From Prevotella heparinolytica (lineage in GTDB: Bacteria; Bacteroidota; Bacteroidia; Bacteroidales; Bacteroidaceae), in the NCBI RefSeq assembly GCF_004342845.1, contig NZ_SLXB01000006.1, positions 62,001 to 126,000 on the forward strand: a DNA stretch of 64,000 nucleotides, written 5' to 3'. Below the pieces are notes generated by a model that saw only the letters and a list, made by a program, of their open reading frames with translations, was not told the origin of the DNA and ran no database searches. A program made the translations under genes and the position numbers. Below, in pieces: positions 43,423-53,020 of this stretch (positions within the stretch are counted from its first letter, which is position 1; every line of letters begins with the position of its first letter).

Positions 43423-45888
43423 ATGAAGAAATATGTAGATGTCATATTGCCCTTGCCTTTGCATGGTTGCTTCACTTATTCCTTGCCGGAAGAGTGGGCG
43501 GATGACGTGCGGACGGGATGCCGGGTGGTAGTGCCTTTCGGCCGGAAGAAGTACTATACGGGCATAGTGCGTAATGTGCACCGGTGTGCGCCTACCGATT
43601 ATGAAGTAAAAGAAGTGTCGGCGTTGTTGGATGCCGACCCGATACTGCTTCCTGATCAATTTGCGTTTTGGGAATGGATTGCCGATTACTATCTTTGTAC
43701 GCCGGGGGATGTGTATAAGGCGGCTTTGCCTTCCGGCCTGAAGCTGGAAAGCGAAACGATTGTAGAATATAATCCGGATTTCGAATCCGAAGCCCCCCTT
43801 CCGGAGAAGGAGCAGAAGATTCTGGATATGCTCTCGGCCGAACCGGAACAGAGCGTCACCAAATTGGAGAAGGAGGGTGGTATCAGAAATATCCTTTCTG
43901 TAGTGAAGGCGTTGCTCGAGAAAGAAGCCATCTTTGTGAAAGAAGAGTTGCGCCGTACCTATAAACCTAAGACGGAGCTTTGTGTACGTCTCACCGCTGC
44001 CGCAAGCAATGAGCGTCGACTGCATTTCTTTTTCGATGAGTTGCAGCGTCGGGCATCCAAACAGCTTGACCTGCTGATGAAATACATCGAGCTGTCCGGT
44101 TGCTTGGGAGGGCGTGAGGTGAAAGAAGTCTCCAAAACAGATTTGTTGCAACGTGCATCTGCCACTCCGGGCGTATTCAAAGCGCTGGTGGAGCGTGGCG
44201 TTTTTGAAGTTTATTCTCGAGAAGTGGGCAGACTGAACACGGCACTAACCAAGCCGCTTGTTCCCGTCAATGAGCTGAACAGACATCAGCAGCAGGCACT
44301 TCATGATATACAAGAGAATTTCCGGACAAAGAATGTCTGCCTGTTGTATGGAGTGACGGCAAGCGGCAAGACCGAGATTTATATCCATCTGATAGAAGAA
44401 ACCATCCGTCGGGGGAAGCAGGTGCTGTACCTTTTGCCAGAGATAGCTCTTACCACTCAGATAACGGAACGTTTGCAACGTTTCTTCGGCTCTCGTCTGG
44501 GTATCTATCACTCCAAGTTCCCGGATGCGGAGAGGGTGGAAATCTGGCAAAAACAATTGACGGAAGAGGATTACGACATCATTCTGGGAGTCCGCTCCTC
44601 CATATTCCTTCCTTTTCGCAACTTGGGGTTGGTCATTGTGGATGAGGAGCATGAAAACACCTACAAGCAACAAGACCCTGCTCCCCGATACCATGCCCGT
44701 AATGCGGCCATCATGCTGGCATCCATGTGTGGAGCCAAAACGTTGTTGGGCACAGCTACTCCTTCGGTGGAGACCTGGCACAATGCCCTGTCGGGCAAGT
44801 ATGGTTTGGTGGAACTGAAAGAGAGGCATAAAGAGGTACAGTTGCCTGAAATTATTCCTGTGGACATTAAAGAACTCCATCGCAAGAAGAGGATGAACGG
44901 TCCTTTCTCGCCGTTGCTGCTGCAATACGTACGTGAGGCTTTGGAACGGAAAGAGCAGGTCATCTTGTTCCAGAACCGCCGTGGCTTTGCCCCCATGATA
45001 GAGTGTAATACGTGCGGATGGGTGCCCAAATGCAAGAATTGCGATGTGAGCCTGACCTATCACAAAGGGATGAACCGCCTGACTTGTCATTATTGCGGCT
45101 ATACCTACCAGCTTCCGCATGCCTGCCCGGCGTGCGAAGGCACTGACTTGCGCAATCGAGGTTTCGGCACGGAAAAGATTGAAGACGACATCAAAGAACT
45201 TTTCCCCGAAGCTCGGATAGCCCGGATGGATTTGGATACTACTCGTACGCGTACGGCATACGAACGTATTATTTCCGATTTTGAGCAAGGAAAAACGGAT
45301 ATCCTGATAGGTACGCAGATGGTATCCAAGGGACTTGATTTCGACCGTGTCAGTGTGGTTGGGATTCTTAATGCCGACACCATGCTGAATTATCCCGATT
45401 TCCGTGCCTACGAACGTGCGTTCCAGCTGATGGCGCAGGTGGCGGGACGTGCCGGACGGAAAAGCGGACGGGGGAAGGTGATATTGCAGACCAAAAGTGT
45501 GGATCATCCCATTATTCCGCAAGTCATTGCCAATGATTACGAGGCGATGGCGGGCGGACAACTGGCCGAGCGTCAGATGTTCCGTTATCCGCCTTACTAT
45601 CGGTTGGTGTATGTCTATCTGAAAAACCGGAATGAGACGTTGCTCGACCTGATGGCGCAGACAATGGCCGCCAAGTTGCGTACCGTTTTCGGCAGTCGGG
45701 TACTGGGTCCGGACAAACCGGCGGTGGCACGTGTGCAGATGCTGTTTATCCGTAAGATTGTTCTGAAACTCGAAGCAACGGCTCCGATGGCACGCGTGCG
45801 CGAGCTGCTTGTGCAGGTGCAGAAGGAGATGGTAGCCGAAGACCGTTTCAAGTCGCTGATTGTCTATTATGATGTAGATCCCATGTAA
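43423..45888 (+). CDS. priA: Primosomal protein N' (replication restart helicase PriA)
   Basis: An 821-residue 3'-5' helicase that reloads the replisome at stalled forks. The N-terminal DNA-binding domain begins YVDVILPLPLHGCFTYSLP; the helicase has Walker A LLYGVTASGKTEIY, DEEH box VIVDEEHENTYKQQDPAPRY, the zinc-binding cysteine pairs (CNTCGWVPKCKNC, CHYCGYT, CPACEGTDL) and the motif VI region VAGRAGRKSGRG. All expected elements are present, length is normal. ATG 43423 gives the standard N-terminus. Confidence 0.97.
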   Translation: MKKYVDVILPLPLHGCFTYSLPEEWADDVRTGCRVVVPFGRKKYYTGIVRNVHRCAPTDYEVKEVSALLDADPILLPDQFAFWEWIADYYLCTPGDVYKAALPSGLKLESETIVEYNPDFESEAPLPEKEQKILDMLSAEPEQSVTKLEKEGGIRNILSVVKALLEKEAIFVKEELRRTYKPKTELCVRLTAAASNERRLHFFFDELQRRASKQLDLLMKYIELSGCLGGREVKEVSKTDLLQRASATPGVFKALVERGVFEVYSREVGRLNTALTKPLVPVNELNRHQQQALHDIQENFRTKNVCLLYGVTASGKTEIYIHLIEETIRRGKQVLYLLPEIALTTQITERLQRFFGSRLGIYHSKFPDAERVEIWQKQLTEEDYDIILGVRSSIFLPFRNLGLVIVDEEHENTYKQQDPAPRYHARNAAIMLASMCGAKTLLGTATPSVETWHNALSGKYGLVELKERHKEVQLPEIIPVDIKELHRKKRMNGPFSPLLLQYVREALERKEQVILFQNRRGFAPMIECNTCGWVPKCKNCDVSLTYHKGMNRLTCHYCGYTYQLPHACPACEGTDLRNRGFGTEKIEDDIKELFPEARIARMDLDTTRTRTAYERIISDFEQGKTDILIGTQMVSKGLDFDRVSVVGILNADTMLNYPDFRAYERAFQLMAQVAGRAGRKSGRGKVILQTKSVDHPIIPQVIANDYEAMAGGQLAERQMFRYPPYYRLVYVYLKNRNETLLDLMAQTMAAKLRTVFGSRVLGPDKPAVARVQMLFIRKIVLKLEATAPMARVRELLVQVQKEMVAEDRFKSLIVYYDVDPM

Positions 45889-46021
45889 CGATTTTATAAG
45901 AAGAAAAAAAGTCCCCCATGAGTATGCCCTTAATCAAACTATTGGCGGAAATCGTCGATGACACAAAAACGTTTGGGTAGCTTTTTCGTTGCTAATCATT
46001 ATGTATGTAGATGTTTTATGT

Positions 46022-46498
46022 ATGGAAGATAAAAAGAAGATACTTTTTGTTTGTTTAGGCAATATCTGCCGTTCTCCTTCTGCCGAAGGAGTGATGCGGA
46101 AGATGCTGGAAGAGGCAGATCGGGCAGAGCGGTTCGTGGTCGATTCGGCAGGAATATCATCCTATCACCGGGGTGAATTGCCCGACAGCAGGATGCGCGC
46201 CCATGCAGCACGGCGGGGTTACAACCTGGCTCACCGCTCGCGTCCTGTGTGTACGGACGATTTCTATAACTTTGACCTGATCATAGGAATGGACGACCGC
46301 AATATGGATGACTTGAAAGAACGTGCTCCCTCCACTGCCGAGTGGAAAAAACTGCATCGCATGACGGAGTATTGCACGAAGTTTGCGCATGCCGACCACG
46401 TGCCCGACCCCTATTATGGCGGAGCCGAAGGCTTCGAGTATGTGCTCGATATTCTGGAAGATGCCTGTGCCGGCCTTTTGGCAGAGATGGATTCGTAG
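46022..46498 (+). CDS. Low-molecular-weight protein-tyrosine phosphatase
   Basis: A 158-residue cytoplasmic phosphatase. The P-loop CLGNICRS gives catalytic C11 and R17; the general acid aspartate lies in VPDPYYGG near residue 131. Target unknown; in other bacteria such enzymes act on tyrosine kinases of polysaccharide export or on phosphoarginine. ATG 46022 is chosen because it leaves the normal short lead before the P-loop. It converges on the next gene with one base between stops. Confidence 0.93.
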   Translation: MEDKKKILFVCLGNICRSPSAEGVMRKMLEEADRAERFVVDSAGISSYHRGELPDSRMRAHAARRGYNLAHRSRPVCTDDFYNFDLIIGMDDRNMDDLKERAPSTAEWKKLHRMTEYCTKFAHADHVPDPYYGGAEGFEYVLDILEDACAGLLAEMDS

Positions 46499-46499
46499 C

Positions 46500-47273
46500 C
46501 TAATGGGCGATATATTTATCCTGATAGTATCTCTTTTGGTCGTTCAGGCTGCAAGTGGCGTCCACTCCTGCCTGTTGCAGCAGTTCGGCAATCTCGTTCA
46601 GCTTCTTTCTGGACACCCTTCCGATGTAGAACAGCCGGTAGCGGTAGTGATTGTCTAACAATTCCATGACGTGTGTGAAATTCTGCTCGCGGGCAAAATC
46701 GAAGTTCACCTTTCGCAGGCTTCGGTACGGGTAGCGTATCGTTCTGCCTATGCTGTGTATGACGAGTGCTTCATTGGTCAGCGTCAGGTAGCAGAAGCGG
46801 GTCATCAGCATGCAGATGAAGAAAAGGCTCAAGGCAAAGGAGGCAAAGGCGGTGAGGAAGCCCCACCAGGCATGGAGGCCGATGGAGTAGTAGCCCAGTA
46901 TGAGGAACGTCAGGAATAAAACGAAGAACCAGAACATATAGAGTGATGTGCGCTGGTAGGTCGTTGTGGGAATCTCGCCTATCGTGCGTTGGCGTGGCGT
47001 GTAGTTGTCGAATGCAATGCCGTTGGCTACAAGGAAGCGCACCACCGACGACGGGTGGCGGAAAGGCGGCAGGCAGACGGTTTTTTCTTTTCCATCCTGC
47101 AGGTGCAGCGTCAGTATGCCCGGCCCGTATTGGCCTTTGGCCGGTGCACCGCTTGACGACAACTTCTGTTGCTTGCGTTTCATGAAACTGAAACTCTTGA
47201 TTTGATGCAGGTTCACTTGCAGGCTTTGCAGCAATTGTCCGGCTCTTTTCTGTTCTTTGTTATTCACTTCCAT
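46500..47273 (-). CDS. Membrane protein of unknown function with PH-like domain
   Basis: I do not recognise a named family. The 257-residue protein has a basic, cytoplasmic N-terminal ~110 residues, two membrane spans (LYMFWFFVLFLTFLILGYY and LTAFASFALSLFFICML), and a C-terminal domain with strand pattern LTLTNEALVIHSIGRTIRYP like bacterial PH domains. It begins 5 bases after the stop of the 7TM-HD gene, in the same operon, so it may act with that phosphodiesterase. Confidence 0.7.
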   Translation of the reverse strand: MEVNNKEQKRAGQLLQSLQVNLHQIKSFSFMKRKQQKLSSSGAPAKGQYGPGILTLHLQDGKEKTVCLPPFRHPSSVVRFLVANGIAFDNYTPRQRTIGEIPTTTYQRTSLYMFWFFVLFLTFLILGYYSIGLHAWWGFLTAFASFALSLFFICMLMTRFCYLTLTNEALVIHSIGRTIRYPYRSLRKVNFDFAREQNFTHVMELLDNHYRYRLFYIGRVSRKKLNEIAELLQQAGVDATCSLNDQKRYYQDKYIAH

Positions 47274-47278
47274 GGTAC

Positions 47279-49339
47279 TTATTTTTTTAGTTCGGGATAA
47301 CTGATGCGCGTATGGTATATCGTTTTCAGCTTCTCCTTGAACACGGTTTTCACTACGTCGATGTCCTTGAAGGTGATGGGACATTGTTTGAAGAAGCCCT
47401 CTGCCACCTGCGAGTCTATGATTTTTTCTACCAGATTGCCGATGCTCTCTTCTGTATATTCGGGCAGGCTGCGTGAGGCGGCTTCCACAGAATCGGCCAT
47501 CATAAGTATGGCCTGCTCTTTGGTGAACGGGTTAGGACCGGGGTAGGTGAACACTTCCTCGTCGGGTTCTTCGCCCGGATGCTCGTTCTTCCATGAGATG
47601 TAGAAATATTTTGTTTTCCCGCGGCCATGGTGGGTAGTGATAAAGTCTTTGACGGCTTTGGGCAGGTTGTGCTTTTCCGCTAATTTCAGTCCGTCGGTGA
47701 CGTGGCTGATGATGGTCTGTGCGCTCTGCTCATAGCTGAGGTTCTTGTGCGGATTGACGTTGCCCGACTGATTCTCGGTGAAGAATACCGGATTCTCCAT
47801 CTTTCCGATGTCGTGATACAACGCCCCGGTACGCACCAATTGGCTTTTGGCTCCGATGCGGTTAGCCGCTTCGGCTGCCAGGTTGGCCATTTGCATGGAG
47901 TGTTGGAAGGTGCCGGGGACGGTTTCGGACATGCGGCGCAACAAGCTGTTGTTGATATTAGAGAGTTCCACCAACGTCACATTGGACGTGAAACCGAATG
48001 TCTTCTCCACAAGGAAAAGCAGGGGATAGGCAAACAGCAGCAGAATTCCGTTGATGATGAAATATGTGTACATGCTTCCATTGAATTTAGACAAATCATT
48101 CTCTGTAATCAACTCGAAAGCAAAATACACCGCAACGTAGGTCAGTATCACGAGGATGGCGGTGCGGAACAGTTGCGAGCGTTGCGAAAGCTCCCTCAGG
48201 CTGAGGATGGCGACCAGCCCGGCCGAGAGTTGCAGGAGAATGAACTCGTGGGGATAGCGCAGGCAGATGGAGCATATCAGTATGGTGATGGCTTGGGCTG
48301 TGAATGCCGTGCGCGAATCGAGGAAGATACGGATGATGACAGGCAGCATGGCATACGGGATGATGTAGACGTTGAAGATGTTGTTGGACACCATGATGGC
48401 TGTCAGTACGCAGTAGAACGTGATTGAGGCAAAGAGCAGGGAAAGGCTGCCTTTGCGCTTGTAATAGTCTTTGCGGAATAATTCGAGATAGAGCATGAAA
48501 CACAGCATGAAGATGCCGGTGAACAGAATCTGTCCCACCAGCATCAGGCGTTTCTGCCCGATGGACTCGCTGCGCTTGATGGACTCTTTCCGGAGACTTT
48601 CAAGAATGCTGTATGTCTCTTGGTTGACGATTTCTCCACGGTCGATGATTTTCTGGCCGCTCAATACGATGCCGTTGGCCCATGAATAGTCATTGAGTAT
48701 CTCTTCCCGGGCGGTTTCCGTCCGTTGTTCGTCGTAAGTCAGATTAGGGAACAAGTATTCGTTCAGAGAACATTGGCGCAGAACCTCCGGGCGGTATCGG
48801 CTACTGTCGGCGGTGAGGATGTAGTGGTAGGCGTCTTTGACCGAATAGACTTTCTCGGTGGGTTGATGGGATGCCATCTTGTCGTTGATTACCATGATGG
48901 AAGAAATGCTGTCCTTATGCAGCTTGTCCAACTCTTCGGTGGAGACGATGCCGGCACGGTATATCTCGGACAGTGTCCTTTCCAGAAAACGGACATAGTC
49001 TGTGGAAGGAAGCAACTCGCGCAGGTGGCTTTGGTAGTCTGTTTTCAGTTTGGCGAGGACTTTCTTCTCAACCTCTTTGTCCGATTGGAAATAGGGTTGA
49101 AAAGAAGATAAGATGCTGTCTTGTTCGCGCTTCACCACTTCGTCGGCCTTGTATATCGGAAAGTCGAATGTGGCCATGAGTTGTCCGTACTTCCAGGGTT
49201 TGTCGATGTCAAATTGATAGTTGAATTTACCGTCTCGCGGCAGGAAATAGACAATAACCCCTACTGTGCCGATGAAGATCAGCACCTTATATAGCAAATC
49301 TTTTAAAGAAAACTCCTTTTTGGGATTGAAATAACTCAT
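47279..49339 (-). CDS. PgpH-like 7TM-HD cyclic dinucleotide phosphodiesterase
   Basis: A 686-residue inner-membrane protein. After an N-terminal span (VLIFIGTVGVIVYFL) comes a ~240-residue extracytoplasmic 7TMR-HDED domain, seven membrane segments (about 265-465) and a cytoplasmic HD domain with GALYHDIGKMENP (H509, D510) and TTHHGRGKTKYF. Its Gram-positive relatives degrade c-di-AMP; Bacteroidetes members are presumed to do the same. ATG 49339 is the chosen start (MSYFNPKKE). It is first in a two-gene operon with a PH-like membrane protein. Confidence 0.92.
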   Translation of the reverse strand: MSYFNPKKEFSLKDLLYKVLIFIGTVGVIVYFLPRDGKFNYQFDIDKPWKYGQLMATFDFPIYKADEVVKREQDSILSSFQPYFQSDKEVEKKVLAKLKTDYQSHLRELLPSTDYVRFLERTLSEIYRAGIVSTEELDKLHKDSISSIMVINDKMASHQPTEKVYSVKDAYHYILTADSSRYRPEVLRQCSLNEYLFPNLTYDEQRTETAREEILNDYSWANGIVLSGQKIIDRGEIVNQETYSILESLRKESIKRSESIGQKRLMLVGQILFTGIFMLCFMLYLELFRKDYYKRKGSLSLLFASITFYCVLTAIMVSNNIFNVYIIPYAMLPVIIRIFLDSRTAFTAQAITILICSICLRYPHEFILLQLSAGLVAILSLRELSQRSQLFRTAILVILTYVAVYFAFELITENDLSKFNGSMYTYFIINGILLLFAYPLLFLVEKTFGFTSNVTLVELSNINNSLLRRMSETVPGTFQHSMQMANLAAEAANRIGAKSQLVRTGALYHDIGKMENPVFFTENQSGNVNPHKNLSYEQSAQTIISHVTDGLKLAEKHNLPKAVKDFITTHHGRGKTKYFYISWKNEHPGEEPDEEVFTYPGPNPFTKEQAILMMADSVEAASRSLPEYTEESIGNLVEKIIDSQVAEGFFKQCPITFKDIDVVKTVFKEKLKTIYHTRISYPELKK

Positions 49340-49397
49340 AACAACTGAATTTTTTGCGAAAAGTACGAAAAAAAACATTAGTGTGAAAAAAAAGGCT

Positions 49398-49405
49398 TAA
49401 TTTTG
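49398..49405 (+). promoter_or_regulatory. Promoter -7 element of gltX
   Basis: TAATTTTG fits TAnnTTTG, 74 bases before the gltX ATG. No clear -33. Confidence 0.45.
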
Positions 49406-49478
49406 CCATCTAAAAAGCATTTTTAAATACGAAGAAACCGATAAATAAGAGGTTAATCTTTATAAGTTAAGGTAGATT

Positions 49479-51005
49479 ATGGCAGAAAGAAAGGTCAGAG
49501 TCCGTTTTGCTCCGAGTCCTACGGGAGCGTTGCATATTGGTGGTGTGCGTACAGCTTTGTATAATTATCTCTTTGCCCGCCAGCATGGCGGTGACTTGAT
49601 TTTCCGTATTGAGGATACGGACTCCAACCGCTTTGTACCGGGGGCTGAAGAGTATATCTTGGAGTCTTTCAAGTGGCTGGGCATTCCGTTCGACGAGGGA
49701 GTGAGCTTCGGCGGGAATTATGGGCCGTATCGTCAGTCGGAACGTCGGGAAATATACAAGAAGTATGTGCAGGTCTTATTGGAAGCAGGAAAGGCATATG
49801 TCGCTTTTGATACTCCACAGGAGTTGGAAGCCAAACGTGCCGAAATTGCCAACTTTCAGTATGATGCCTCTACCCGTATGCAGATGCGCAACTCACTGAC
49901 TCTTTCCAAAAAGGAAACGGATGCCTTGATCGTTGCCGGCGAACAATATGTGGTACGTTTCAAGATTGAACCGAACGAGGATATACATGTCGACGACCTG
50001 ATTCGCGGCGAAGTGGTGATTAACTCATCTATCCTCGACGATAAAGTGCTCTATAAATCGGCCGACGAATTGCCCACGTACCATTTGGCGAATATCGTGG
50101 ACGACCATCTGATGGAGGTGTCTCATGTGATTCGCGGTGAAGAATGGCTGCCGTCGGCTCCCCTGCATGTGTTGCTTTACCGCGCTTTCGGTTGGGAAGA
50201 TACCATGCCTGCCTTTGCTCACTTGCCTTTGTTGCTGAAACCTGAAGGTAATGGAAAATTAAGCAAACGCGACGGTGATCGTCTGGGCTTTCCGGTTTTC
50301 CCGTTGGAGTGGCATGATCCCAAGTCGGGGGATGTCTCTTCGGGTTATCGCGAATCGGGATATTTGCCTGAGGCGGTTATCAACTTCCTGGCTCTGCTGG
50401 GATGGAACCCGGGCAACGACCAAGAACTGATGACGATGGACGAATTGGTGAAACTCTTCGATTTGAGCCATTGCAGCAAGTCGGGTGCAAAGTTTGATTA
50501 TAAGAAAGGTATCTGGTTTAACCATGAATACATCATGATGAAACCCGATGGAGAGATTGCCTGCTTGTTTAAACCGGTGCTCACGGCTAATGGCATTGAT
50601 GCGGACAAATATAGCGATGAGTTTCTGGCCAAAGTGGTTTCTCTTGTGAAAGGCCGTGTGAATTTTGTAAAGGAATTATGGGAGCAAACCCGCTTCTTCT
50701 TCATTGCCCCGACGGAGTATGCTGAAAAGGATGTGAAGAAGCGCTGGTCCGAAGAAACGCCGCGCATCATGGCAGAGCTGATGGATGTGTTGAGGGGTAT
50801 TGCCGATTTCTCGTCCAAGCCTTCGGAGGATATTGTCATTGGTTGGATTACAGAACGTGGCTATCACCTGGGCAATGTGATGAATGCTTTTCGTCTGGCA
50901 GTGGTGGGAGAGTGTAAAGGTCCGCACATGTTCGACATTACCGAATTGATAGGAAAGGAAGAAACGCTGGAGCGCATACAGCGCGCCATCGGTGTTCTGA
51001 AATGA
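49479..51005 (+). CDS. gltX: Glutamyl-tRNA synthetase
   Basis: A 508-residue class I aminoacyl-tRNA synthetase that charges tRNA-Glu. The HIGH-like motif is [19 protein letters not shown], the KMSKS-like motif is [11 protein letters not shown], and [10 protein letters not shown] follows the first. Length is normal and the C-terminal anticodon-binding domain is intact. The waaA gene starts 19 bases after, so they are probably co-transcribed. Confidence 0.97.
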   Translation: MAERKVRVRFAPSPTGALHIGGVRTALYNYLFARQHGGDLIFRIEDTDSNRFVPGAEEYILESFKWLGIPFDEGVSFGGNYGPYRQSERREIYKKYVQVLLEAGKAYVAFDTPQELEAKRAEIANFQYDASTRMQMRNSLTLSKKETDALIVAGEQYVVRFKIEPNEDIHVDDLIRGEVVINSSILDDKVLYKSADELPTYHLANIVDDHLMEVSHVIRGEEWLPSAPLHVLLYRAFGWEDTMPAFAHLPLLLKPEGNGKLSKRDGDRLGFPVFPLEWHDPKSGDVSSGYRESGYLPEAVINFLALLGWNPGNDQELMTMDELVKLFDLSHCSKSGAKFDYKKGIWFNHEYIMMKPDGEIACLFKPVLTANGIDADKYSDEFLAKVVSLVKGRVNFVKELWEQTRFFFIAPTEYAEKDVKKRWSEETPRIMAELMDVLRGIADFSSKPSEDIVIGWITERGYHLGNVMNAFRLAVVGECKGPHMFDITELIGKEETLERIQRAIGVLK

Positions 51006-51024
51006 ATAATGAAAGAATTGTAGT

Positions 51025-52245
51025 ATGCTATACAATTTTGCCATAGTCGTTTACGATCTTTTGGTGCATTTGGTTGCTCCGTTCAGCCGGAAGCCCCGGA
51101 AGATGATGAAAGGACATTGGGTGGTTTATGAACTGCTTCGCCAGCAATTGGAGAAGGAGAAACGCTATATTTGGTTTCATGCCGCTTCTTTGGGGGAATT
51201 TGAGCAAGGACGACCGCTGATTGAACAGATTCGTGCCAAATATCCGGATTATGGCATTCTGCTTACCTTTTTCTCTCCCTCGGGTTATGAAGTCCGTAAA
51301 AATTACAGAGGTGCCGACGTCGTTTGCTATCTGCCTTTCGATAAACCTCGAAATGTAAAGAAGTTTCTTGATATTGTGAATCCTTGCATGGCTTTCTTTA
51401 TCAAGTATGAATTCTGGAAGAACTATTTGGATGAATTGCATAAACGTCGTATTCCGGTATATAGCATTTCCTCCATCTTTCGTCGTGGGCAGATATTCTT
51501 CAAATGGTATGGTGGAACGTACAGGCATGTGTTGCGCAACTTCGACCATTTGTTTGTACAGAACGAGCGCTCTAAACGCTATTTGGCAAAGATCGGCATC
51601 AATCGTGCTACGGTGGTGGGCGATACGAGGTTCGACCGTGTGCTGCAAATACGTGAGGAAGCCAAGGAATTACCTTTGGTGGAACTTTTCAAGAACAACA
51701 CGATGACTTTTGTGGCAGGAAGTTCCTGGCAGCCGGACGAAGACCTGTTTATAGAATACTTCAATGAACATCCGGAGGTGAAGCTGATTATTGCTCCGCA
51801 TGTCATCGACGAGAATCATCTGGTGGAGATTATCCGTAAGTTGAAACGTCCCTACGTGCGATATACTCGTGCGGACGAGAAAAATGTATGTAAAGCCGAC
51901 TGTTTGATTATAGATTGCTTCGGGCTGCTTTCCTCCATTTACCGCTATGGCGAAATCAGCTATATCGGAGGAGGGTTCGGCGTGGGGATACACAACACGT
52001 TGGAAGCTGCGGTTTATGGCATCCCGGTGATTTTCGGGCCTAAATACCAGAAGTTCCAGGAAGCCATCCATTTGATTGAGTCGGGAGGGGCTTTTTCGGT
52101 GAAGGATTACGATGAGCTGAAGAGACTGCTCGACCGTATGCTGTCAGACGAGAAGTTTCTGCATGAGACAGGGACGAACGCCGGTAAATATGTGACAGAT
52201 AATGCCGGGGCAACGAATAAGATTATGAGTATGATTAACTTTTAA
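51025..52245 (+). CDS. waaA: 3-deoxy-D-manno-octulosonic acid (Kdo) transferase
   Basis: A 406-residue inner-membrane glycosyltransferase that adds Kdo to lipid A precursor from CMP-Kdo. An N-terminal hydrophobic segment (LYNFAIVVYDLLVHLVAPF) is followed by the WaaA signature IWFHAASLGEFEQGRPLIE and the second-domain motifs FVAGSSWQPDED and SYIGGGFGVGIHNTLEAAVY. Length fits. It lies downstream of gltX. Confidence 0.95.
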   Translation: MLYNFAIVVYDLLVHLVAPFSRKPRKMMKGHWVVYELLRQQLEKEKRYIWFHAASLGEFEQGRPLIEQIRAKYPDYGILLTFFSPSGYEVRKNYRGADVVCYLPFDKPRNVKKFLDIVNPCMAFFIKYEFWKNYLDELHKRRIPVYSISSIFRRGQIFFKWYGGTYRHVLRNFDHLFVQNERSKRYLAKIGINRATVVGDTRFDRVLQIREEAKELPLVELFKNNTMTFVAGSSWQPDEDLFIEYFNEHPEVKLIIAPHVIDENHLVEIIRKLKRPYVRYTRADEKNVCKADCLIIDCFGLLSSIYRYGEISYIGGGFGVGIHNTLEAAVYGIPVIFGPKYQKFQEAIHLIESGGAFSVKDYDELKRLLDRMLSDEKFLHETGTNAGKYVTDNAGATNKIMSMINF

Positions 52246-52320
52246 GTTGCTTTTGGGTTAGAAGAAAACTTCTGACGGTTTTCCGGAGGATGCATTAAAA
52301 TAAATTTAAGTTCTTCCTTT

Positions 52321-52390
52321 AGGCGCGAATTGTGCGGAATTTACGGAATGTATCATTGGATACTGTGTTTATTCCACGGAATTCTCGCCT
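52321..52390. other. Nested imperfect inverted repeat
   Basis: Arms 52321-52340 and 52371-52390 match at 16 of 20 positions as reverse complements, enclosing a small perfect hairpin GTATC-ATTG-GATAC (52350-52363). It lies between the convergent waaA and gamma-carbonic-anhydrase genes and may be a terminator or a small structured element. Confidence 0.45.
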
Positions 52391-52481
52391 GATTTGTCTT
52401 ATGTCGCATGAGGCTTCAATAGACCCTGAATGAGGTGTGAGGGGCATATGTCAGCCGGAAGCCCTTCTCGGCGGGCATGCA

Positions 52482-53000
52482 TTATTGTTCTTTGTACCAA
52501 TTGGAATACATCAGGTAGTTATGGGCGATTTTCTCGTTCAGTTCCTTAGCTTGAGCAGGGTCTACTTTCTTGATAAATTTGGCGGGAACTCCTCCCCAGA
52601 TACTGCCCGGTTCAATAATGGTGTTGCTCAATACCAGAGAGCCGGCTGCCACAATGGCTCCTTCACCGACAATGGCATGGTCGAGTATGGTAGAGCCCAT
52701 CCCTACCAAGGCATAATCCTTGATAGTGGCTCCGTGTATGGTGACATTATGACCCACAGACACATGGTCGCCTATTTCGATGGTTGACTTTTGGTACAAT
52801 GTGTGAAGTACGCTTCCGTCCTGAATATTTACTCCATTACCGATGCGAATGGAATTTACATCTCCTCGCAACACGGTGCTGAACCAGATGCTGCAATCGC
52901 GTCCCATTTTTACATCGCCGATGATGGCTGCATTGTCCGCCAAGAAGCAATTTTCTCCTATTTCGGGGGTGAAGCCCCTTACTGATTTTATGATTGCCAT
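52482..53000 (-). CDS. Gamma-carbonic-anhydrase-like hexapeptide-repeat protein
   Basis: A 172-residue left-handed beta-helix protein. Hexapeptide turns repeat through most of its length (IGDVKMGRDC, IRIGNGVNIQDG, IGDHVSVGHNVTIHG). Three histidines in the right places (SVLHT, and VSVGHNVTIHG with two) could bind the metal of a gamma-class carbonic anhydrase. Many members of this family have no proven hydratase activity. It starts 20 bases after the aminopeptidase gene in one operon. Confidence 0.9.
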   Translation of the reverse strand: MAIIKSVRGFTPEIGENCFLADNAAIIGDVKMGRDCSIWFSTVLRGDVNSIRIGNGVNIQDGSVLHTLYQKSTIEIGDHVSVGHNVTIHGATIKDYALVGMGSTILDHAIVGEGAIVAAGSLVLSNTIIEPGSIWGGVPAKFIKKVDPAQAKELNEKIAHNYLMYSNWYKEQ

Positions 53001-53020
53001 TTTTTTAGTTCGTTAGTAGA

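Noticed and set aside
44245..45561. 438-codon reverse frame inside priA
   Set aside because: Shadow of priA, whose motifs are all intact on the plus strand.
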